Shown: positions 57,290-64,000 of the stretch, piece by piece | How positions within the stretch are numbered: position 1 is the stretch's first letter | How the letters are laid out: each line of letters opens with the position of its first letter | Origin: Vandiemenella viatica | Taxonomy: Eukaryota > Arthropoda > Insecta > Orthoptera > Morabidae | Length of the DNA stretch: 64,000 bases | NCBI GenBank assembly: GCA_031002005.1 | Contig: CM061920.1 | Location: forward strand, 108,125,447 to 108,189,446 | Reading direction: 5' to 3' | Notes under the pieces: generated by a model | What the model was told of the DNA's origin: nothing | The model's input: the letters and a program-made list of their open reading frames with translations, nothing else | The model's database searches: none | Translations under genes and position numbers: made by a program

Positions 57290-58210
57290 TTAAATTACAG
57301 TCACTGATTTCCACAAAATCTCCCACAGGAGAACAGTTTCCTTTGAGTCGCGTTAGTATGAATTAACAGAAAAGATCAATTAGTTCGCTGTTCTCCAAAC
57401 AGAAGAAAAGCTGCGTCCCATTAGAACAGATCAATAACTGTGCCCTGCGTGAGCAGGGGCCGTACAGTATTGACCAACCCCTGTTTTATGATTACACGGT
57501 GCTTCATCACGAACGCTGACAGATACGTATTAACACCAAATAATCATACGCATTATCATGAGATAATTCATTTTTTTATATTTACCAAGGGATCTAAAAA
57601 GTAAGTCTGAAATGACAATAAAACTCACGTAAAACGAACAGAAAAAAGAAGCCATGACCATAGTCCTAACGTACGTAATTGTTGTAGAAATTTATCTCCA
57701 ATCTAGTAAATCAGCAGAGCAGAATTTTATACTAAAGATGGTGAATAACGAGTTAACATGAGGTACATATATGAAGACCTGACCAGCCTAAATATGAAGC
57801 AAATGAAAAAGGAATCGCGTGTGGTTGTGTGCAGCCCAGAACAGGTAGTATTACGTCTAGCTGGCGGCTAGAGATTACACCAGCGGCCTGGAGCTGTGCC
57901 GGGCTTAAGCGCGTTTAATAAATGTGGTTAAGGGATTTCCGTCGACGAAGCTGCGGCTAATTAACTCGAGGATGGCGAGCCGGCCGAAACTCCCGCTGCG
58001 GCAACACAAACACCAACCACACCGCACAGAACACCTGCAGCCCTTCCCAGTGTTTGCGGAGATTCTCTTCAGTGTCCCACCGACAACTCAACTTGTCGAA
58101 TTACGGTGCACGGTCGCGAGTTTCATTGTGCCACTTTAATACAACTATTCTTTACGTGGAGAATATTTATTATTGTAAAATTAAGGTACGCGGTGCACCT
58201 ACTTTTTCAG
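57290..58210. other. No gene identified; CpG-rich patch at 57830-58100
   Basis: 57830-58100 is GC-rich and includes TAATTAACTCGAGG and CTGCGGCAACAC strings. It is a possible regulatory island. The short frames there have no domain. Confidence 0.35.
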
Positions 58211-58212
58211 AA

Positions 58213-58450
58213 CTAAGCGGGAACTGGTGGGTAAGTAGTAACGCAATGGCCGCGCATTAAGGAGGACGTGGGTTTGAATCCCCGTCCGGACATCCAGACT
58301 GGATTTTCTATGGTTTCCACAAATCACAGCAAGCGAATGCCGGTATGGTTCCTTTAAAAAGCACTGGCCGAAATCCTTCCTCTTCCTTGACCGCAGTCGT
58401 TTTCAGCATCTAAGCACCTTGACGTCAAAGAGGTGTAAGCCATTAGATGA
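58213..58450 (+). mobile_element. SINE, family 1
   Basis: Head GGTGGGTAAGTAGTAACGCA with B-box GGGTTTGAATCCCC, body GGACATCCAGACTGGATTTT, ATGGTTTCCACAAATCACAG, CGAATGCCGGTATGGTTCC, CTGGCCGAAATCC, and tail GCACCTTGACGTCAAAGAGG. Family order is complete. Confidence 0.7.
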
Positions 58451-58454
58451 AATA

Positions 58455-59585
58455 AAATGTAAAAACAATTTTTCACATCAATTTTAACTAAGATGTTAAA
58501 GTAATCTTTAAATAGAGATGTTGTTCCACAACGATGGGACGTCCCACAATTCAGTATGACTTAATTTCTTCTGTAACCTAAATGTAAGAATAAAGTGACT
58601 GAGCGAAAAATTAACTTTAATATAAAAAAAGCATGGTGTGCTAAATGAATATTAGTTGTCTTAATTTTTTTTATTGCTGGCTATTTGTAAAGGTAGAATC
58701 ATCATGAAAAATACGTAGAGAGAACCCCACGCTTTTTTAACATTAAAGATAATTTCTTCGTCAATGGCTTTGTTTCTTTTCTACCTTGTTTACGAAATTA
58801 AGTCATACTGAAACGTGTGACATCCCATCACTGTTGACCAACTCTTTGATCAAAGACTATTTTTACTTTTTAGTTTATATTGGTACGAAAAAAGTGTTTA
58901 TTAAGGTTTTTTTTTTTTAAGAAAAACTATAATTCAATATTTAACTTTTTATTTCACATTGCTACAAAAGGGTGTTCTCAATTTTTAAACGTTGTTACTG
59001 TCAAAGTAATGAGAATATCCAGGAGACAGTTATTGAATTCTTATATTGTCGTAGATTCTTATTACTTTTGCAAGATTTCAAACAATTCTGACGTATGAAA
59101 TTGGGTAAAAGTTGAACTGGAAGATTGCGTCACATTAAACCTGTTTTCTGTTGTTACTGTCTGTGACGAGACAGTAGTTTGTTGATGTACGGCTTTACTC
59201 GTTAAAAGTCAGTCAAAATGGGTTTGTAAGAGTATAAGCATTAGGTTTAACAGGTTTAGGGATTATTCCGAGTCAGAGTATAGCATTTTTAGGGTTTAAA
59301 GTATTTTCGTCTTTCATGAGTCAATATTATCGAGAATCATGTTAATGGTAGGAAAGATCAAAATATTCTATAGTGTAGGTTTGAATATAAACTTTTAATG
59401 AATCCTGTATTTTATATAATTTAAGAAATTATGGAGAAGCATCCTTTTAGTTTACGTATTTCAAAGAAGTATTTTCAATAAGGTTTATTATTTAGGAAAT
59501 CTCGAGTCTATTTCAGGTTTTGTTTTTGGAGTGATATGTCTAAAAATCGGCACGGCAAGAACAAGTTCGTGACAAGAAAACTAAG
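58455..59585. other. No gene seen
   Basis: AT-rich. The frame at 58880-59098 is compositional. Confidence 0.5.
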
Positions 59586-59591
59586 AAGAAC

Positions 59592-60035
59592 TGTTCAGTC
59601 TGCCAGTAAAGGCCCCTGCCAGGCAGACCTCACACACAACGCGCCTGCACGCCGGGATACATATACGACTCCAAACAGGCGCAGAGACATCAAAACAAAC
59701 CAGGAAAACAAATAGAATCATCTAGAAGCTAAGTGGGACTATTTCTTACAGAGGTCGCCGTACTACCACACAACGGAATTCCTGCGCCAGGCCGCCTATA
59801 TAAGCGTAGCCGGCCGCTCCACCGCCAGTTCCAGCCTGACCGCTGAACCAGCGTCGACTACAGAAGACCACCGGAAGTTCGCGAGAAGTAGAAGCCGTCA
59901 CTCTACCCCGGATCAGGACCAGGCTGAAATTCTCGACGGTCTTCTGATACTGTACCCACATTTGTTTATGGTTTACCTGTTGTATTGTGTACCGAGTAAT
60001 AAACTTCAAGGAACCGTTAAGTGTAGTTCACTTCA
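59592..60035 (+). mobile_element. Gypsy-type 5' LTR
   Basis: The proposed LTR runs from TGTTCAGTCTGCC to CACTTCA (TG...CA), 444 bp. It is GC-rich, with a TATA box TATATAAG (59797-59804) and AATAAA (59998-60003) in the order U3, R, U5. The primer-binding site follows one base later. The end points are inferred from TG/CA and the primer site because the matching 3' LTR is not visible. It probably lies in or was lost with the sequence gap. Confidence 0.65.
59797..59804 (+). promoter_or_regulatory. TATA box of the LTR
   Basis: TATATAAG lies about 200 bp before the AATAAA of the same LTR. Transcription would run rightwards through gag towards the octopamine receptor. Confidence 0.6.
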
Positions 60036-60036
60036 G

Positions 60037-60054
60037 TGGCGACAAGGTTGGGAT
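60037..60054 (+). other. Putative primer-binding site
   Basis: TGGCGACAAGGTTGGGAT directly after the LTR. TGGCGAC at this place is typical of insect Ty3/Gypsy elements primed by a host tRNA ending in GTCGCCA. The tRNA species was not determined. Confidence 0.55.
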
Positions 60055-60071
60055 AAGAACTCTCGACCATC

Positions 60072-60524
60072 ATGGCTACGCCAGCAGCACCTACGGAATG
60101 GCAACAGTTCCTCCAAGGACTTCTACATCAGTTCTTCGAATCTCAGAGACAACTGATTGCGGAAGTCAGGAATCTCCGCCAACCCACGGCCCCGCCTCCG
60201 TTCCCAGCATTCAACGACGACGTCGAGGAATGGGAGACCTACGAGAAGCGCATAAGACAACACTTCGCAATTCACCACATAACCAAAGAAGAAGACCAAC
60301 GTGCATATTTCCTTTCCTGGAACCAATCGAAGATGTATGTCTTGCTCACCAAACTTCAGCCACAAGACCCCGACACCCTCACCTTCACGACCATCTGTAC
60401 GACACTGAATGCATACTACAGACGCCGGTACCATGTCGTCGCGGCCCGCGTCGAATTCTATCAATGCCGGAAGAAGCCCGATCAGACGTATCGCCAGTGG
60501 GGCGGCCGAACTCCAAGGCCTTAG
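60072..60524 (+). pseudogene. Gypsy gag N-terminal part, frameshifted and cut by gap
   Basis: The frame starts at an ATG 37 bp after the LTR end and codes for 150 residues. It has a proline-rich start, PPPFPAFNDDVEEWETYEKR (~44-63), then a helical part with KLQPQDPDTLTF and LNAYYRRRYHVVAARVEFYQ. These are features of the Ty3/Gypsy capsid domain, the structural shell of the retroelement particle. It stops after TYRQW. The expected capsid continuation is in the next frame up to the gap, so one extra base in the G-run at about 60498-60501 breaks the frame. That could be a real mutation or a homopolymer error. The zinc knuckle and pol would lie in the gap. Confidence 0.8.
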
Positions 60525-60540
60525 CAGAAAATGTAAGTTT

Positions 60541-61540
60541 NNNNNNNNNNNNNNNNNNNNNNNNNNNNNNNNNNNNNNNNNNNNNNNNNNNNNNNNNNNN
60601 NNNNNNNNNNNNNNNNNNNNNNNNNNNNNNNNNNNNNNNNNNNNNNNNNNNNNNNNNNNNNNNNNNNNNNNNNNNNNNNNNNNNNNNNNNNNNNNNNNNN
60701 NNNNNNNNNNNNNNNNNNNNNNNNNNNNNNNNNNNNNNNNNNNNNNNNNNNNNNNNNNNNNNNNNNNNNNNNNNNNNNNNNNNNNNNNNNNNNNNNNNNN
60801 NNNNNNNNNNNNNNNNNNNNNNNNNNNNNNNNNNNNNNNNNNNNNNNNNNNNNNNNNNNNNNNNNNNNNNNNNNNNNNNNNNNNNNNNNNNNNNNNNNNN
60901 NNNNNNNNNNNNNNNNNNNNNNNNNNNNNNNNNNNNNNNNNNNNNNNNNNNNNNNNNNNNNNNNNNNNNNNNNNNNNNNNNNNNNNNNNNNNNNNNNNNN
61001 NNNNNNNNNNNNNNNNNNNNNNNNNNNNNNNNNNNNNNNNNNNNNNNNNNNNNNNNNNNNNNNNNNNNNNNNNNNNNNNNNNNNNNNNNNNNNNNNNNNN
61101 NNNNNNNNNNNNNNNNNNNNNNNNNNNNNNNNNNNNNNNNNNNNNNNNNNNNNNNNNNNNNNNNNNNNNNNNNNNNNNNNNNNNNNNNNNNNNNNNNNNN
61201 NNNNNNNNNNNNNNNNNNNNNNNNNNNNNNNNNNNNNNNNNNNNNNNNNNNNNNNNNNNNNNNNNNNNNNNNNNNNNNNNNNNNNNNNNNNNNNNNNNNN
61301 NNNNNNNNNNNNNNNNNNNNNNNNNNNNNNNNNNNNNNNNNNNNNNNNNNNNNNNNNNNNNNNNNNNNNNNNNNNNNNNNNNNNNNNNNNNNNNNNNNNN
61401 NNNNNNNNNNNNNNNNNNNNNNNNNNNNNNNNNNNNNNNNNNNNNNNNNNNNNNNNNNNNNNNNNNNNNNNNNNNNNNNNNNNNNNNNNNNNNNNNNNNN
61501 NNNNNNNNNNNNNNNNNNNNNNNNNNNNNNNNNNNNNNNN
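60541..61540. other. Assembly gap, 1,000 N
   Basis: Exactly 1,000 N, the usual arbitrary scaffold gap. A full Gypsy element would need several kilobases more, so the real gap is probably larger. Reading frames spanning the N's are artefacts. Confidence 0.97.
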
Positions 61541-62118
61541 AAACAGTGAAGCTTTAAGCATCAGTATTATTAAGAATTACAGAAAATGACAATTTTATGA
61601 ATATAGTATTACGGTAACAATCACTGTGTGGAATATATATTTATGTCGTACTCCGAGAAGATAGTACGATCAACAGAAACACGAATTTGTGTACTGTGGA
61701 GTTCGTGTTGTTAGATTTTACTATAGACAATTGATGTGAAATTTTAAAATAAAATACCAAAGCATTTTTGAATGGAAATATATACCACGTTGTTTTTGTG
61801 TTCTAAAATTCCTTGCTGTAAGTAAACCAGCAAATCATTTATACATGTTGTTTTATCACTCAAATCGAGGGAATATAAGAAACTGTTTGTTGCTCATTGA
61901 TCGATATGCAAGTCTGATGGCGACTTAAGAGTACAAACATTGAGGTCATAACATAGTAATATTCATTAAAAAGTGTTCTATGTGAAATGAGATGTATTTA
62001 AACGTAAGGGAGGTACACATACAAGACCAAAAATTATATAACAAGATAACGCTGCCATTTGCGCGAAGTGGAAGTCAGAAGAACATTGCGTCGTAGCTCT
62101 GTTAACACATTGTTGCAG
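61541..62118. other. 5' flank of the octopamine receptor exon
   Basis: No LTR end or gag/pol sequence is recognisable right of the gap. A TTATATAAC string lies at 62034-62042. AACACATTGTTGCAG ending at about 62118 is a possible 3' splice site before the coding exon. Whether the transcript starts here or further left is unknown. Confidence 0.35.
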
Positions 62119-63023
62119 AAACTAGCTGAGTGCTATCAAATTGGCAAAATCGGATAAAATCGACGTGTTGATATAACTTGAAGGATGGAGACAGGACCAT
62201 CAACGTTGGCCATCACTTCGTCGACTGTGCACATCGCAGAAACCACTTCGTCTCCCAGCAGCACTGTCGCAGCTGATTGGCAGAACAACTCGACGGTTTC
62301 CGACGCCGGCGGCGGTGTCTCGGCTACGGTGGTTTCGGTGGGGAGCGGAACCATTTGGACGGACCCTTCGCAGTCTGCAGGTGACGAAGATGGAGGATGG
62401 TCTCTAGTGTTGGTGATCGCTCTCAAGTCGTCCGCCATGGGCTTCATCATAGTGGCGGCGCTCTTCGGCAACCTGTTGGTCATCGTGAGCGTGATGCGGC
62501 ACCGCAGGCTGCGAGTCATCACCAACTACTTCGTGGTCTCCCTCGCGCTCGCCGACATGTTGGTCGCGCTCTGCGCCATGTGCTTCAACGCGAGCGTCGA
62601 GCTCACTGGCGGCACGTGGCTCTTCGGCTACTTCATGTGCGACGTGTGGAACTCTCTGGACGTCTACTTCTCGACGGCGTCCATCCTGCACCTGTGCTGC
62701 ATCAGCGTGGACCGCTACTACGCCATCGTGCGTCCCCTCGACTACCCGCTCATCATGACCCCGACGCGCCTCGCCGCCATGCTGGCTGTCGTCTGGTGCT
62801 CGCCAGCCCTCGTCTCCTTCGTCCCCATCTTCCTCGGCTGGTACACCACCGAGGAGCATCTCGAGTTCCGGCGGCGCCACCTCGACAAGTGCGCCTTCAC
62901 AGTCAACAAGGCGTACGCAATCGTCTCGAGCAGCGTCAGCTTCTGGGTGCCTGGCGTCATCATGATCTTCATGTACTACCGCATCTACGTAGAGGCCGAC
63001 CGCCAGGAGCGCATGCTATACAG
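62119..63023 (+). CDS. Octbeta3R: Beta-adrenergic-like octopamine receptor, first coding exon (partial gene)
   Basis: Class A GPCR for octopamine, Gs-coupled, in the plasma membrane of neurons and target tissues. The ATG at 62185 opens a 279-residue frame. A Ser/Thr-rich extracellular N-terminus with sequons at N34/N35 precedes TM1 (~81-103, GN at 95-96), TM2 (LALADML, D124) and TM3. TM3 has C152, the amine-binding D159 and DRY at 176-178. TM4 has W204, ECL2 has C236, and TM5 has S248/S249/S252 and P256. [31 protein letters not shown] and GWYTTEEHL are diagnostic of insect beta octopamine receptors. The ending [13 protein letters not shown] looks most like Octbeta3R, but TTEEHL is also seen in Octbeta2R, so the subtype is tentative. 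AG|GTAGGA at 63022-63025 gives a phase-2 donor; the frame otherwise stops at 63027. ICL3, TM6 and TM7 lie beyond the window. The exon is much GC-richer than its surroundings. Confidence 0.92.
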
Positions 63024-64000
63024 GTAGGACCACCAGCCTCTGCTACATGCTTCTCACAGCCTATGCAAAGTTAAACATGCGAAACAAGGAACATTTATTT
63101 TCTGATTTCTTAGGGACGTTGTCAACTTAAAACAATGTGCCTTCTTATAGCTCTGAAACAATTTCCTTGAATTTTAACAACCACAACCTGACTTCAAAAC
63201 TTAACATCTGACATACGTAAATGTCGAGATTATATAATATTCAAAAATATTTGTGACAGTAGAAATGAAGAAAACTTGTCTTGTAGGTTCTGAGTCCGCT
63301 TAGCAAGCACTTTGCATTTTGAAGAAAGAAAGTTTGTGGCTGTTGTAGAAAAAGACAAAACGATTGAATCACTGTAGCATACATTGTTCGGTTAAATATT
63401 CTCCATCGTAAGGTTCGTGTGGGTACCACTGGGCAAATGTAAAGATATAATTTTTAAATTTATTCTGTAATTTGTATAAAATTTGCACTGTGGTAGTTGA
63501 ATGCAACGAAACATTTTGTCACCAAACGTTACGGGTTGTCAAACAAAGCACGATTCAGTTTCTGGGACTCGTAATAGGTTCTGTATTATCGAACATGGTA
63601 TAGCGCTAAGAGGATTATTAGGAGAGTCTAAGGTTATAGTGAGGAAACCGTGATAGTCAGAATTCAATATAAAAAGTACAATTTCTTTAAAAGCGAATGA
63701 GGGAATTGTTACTCTCAATAGGAAGAAAACGTTATGAACAGTTTATAATACGTTGTTCAAACACCAGAATTAAGTGCTGTTCCTATAAAAGTATAAGGGC
63801 AACAGATTTAGTATTAGTTGGGAAAGTAAGCATCTGCTTATAAGGTTTCTGGTTCTTAAGATTCAGTTCTGAATGAAATGTTGGAAATTTAAATATATCA
63901 TTATGCGCCTAGTGTACAACAGACCAATCAACATTCACTCACACACGTTTTGTATTTCTGTAATATAATATGAAAATATAATATCAGTGTACTGTTCGGT
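63024..64000 (+). other. Start of the intron after the octopamine receptor exon
   Basis: AT-rich DNA from the GTAGGA donor to the window end. No further receptor exon (TM6/TM7 motifs such as CW.P or NP..Y) was seen on the plus strand. Confidence 0.7.

Noticed and set aside
59987..61561. Long frames of 346-520 codons spanning the N gap
   Set aside because: They consist almost entirely of unknown bases and are not real reading frames.
63025..63027. TAG as the true end of the octopamine receptor
   Set aside because: The protein would stop after TM5; the stop is created by reading through the AG|GTAGGA splice donor into the intron.
62397..63074. A 225-codon His/Arg/Leu-rich plus frame and a 158-codon minus frame over the receptor exon
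   Set aside because: They are alternative-frame shadows of the GC-rich octopamine receptor exon.
1..64000. CRISPR arrays, operons or bacterial-type genes
   Set aside because: Short repeats here are transposon or microsatellite derived. Splice sites, SINEs and a GPCR show an animal genome.

Overview
This is a 64 kb piece of an insect nuclear genome: AT-rich, gene-poor and full of transposable elements. The insect assignment rests on one clear host coding exon, the first coding exon of a beta-type octopamine receptor at 62185-63023, and on insect-type mobile elements (Jockey, CR1, Penelope, Gypsy, Tc1/mariner, hAT and several tRNA-derived SINEs). The SINE load hints at a large polyneopteran-type genome, but the sequence does not fix the order or species. 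There are no operons, CRISPR arrays, intact tRNA genes or rRNA genes. Reading frames in the rest of the window are almost all decayed transposons or chance ORFs.

Layout. 1-11.7 kb: unique AT-rich DNA with a decayed LINE fragment (1.9-2.3 kb), a GC-rich block with a TATA-like box and splice donor (2.5-3.3 kb), a SINE with target duplication (3.5 kb), a candidate orphan exon (5.4 kb), an internally tandem repeat (7.3-7.9 kb), a foldback element (8.8-9.0 kb) and a Penelope remnant with a hammerhead-like motif (11.4 kb). 11.8-14.5 kb: a long array of an old iterated repeat (repeat A) ending in a cluster of 13-bp TGACGTCA-like units; the same family returns at 25.2-26.4 kb and 46.8-51.4 kb. 17.8-22.7 kb: three LINE remnants, the largest a degenerate CR1-like reverse transcriptase. 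22.7-35 kb: SINEs, repeat A and long empty stretches. 35.1-35.8 kb: a complete-ended but dead mariner-type transposon. 39.4-44.6 kb: two decayed LINEs and a young SINE with a 15-bp target duplication.

46.8-51.4 kb is the best-preserved mobile region. A Jockey-clade LINE (47202-51292) sits inside repeat A, flanked by a 12-bp target duplication. It has a gag-like ORF1, an endonuclease/reverse-transcriptase ORF2 that overlaps ORF1 by TAATG, one frameshift late in ORF2, and a long poly(A). A Tc1 fossil follows. 54.95-55.37 kb: a hAT MITE with perfect 8-bp target duplications.

59.6-63 kb: a Gypsy-type LTR, primer-binding site and gag start run into a 1,000-N gap. About 2 kb beyond the LTR end, on the same strand, is the start codon of the octopamine receptor. 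Its exon encodes the extracellular N-terminus through TM5 and stops at a GT donor, so the rest of the gene lies to the right of the window.
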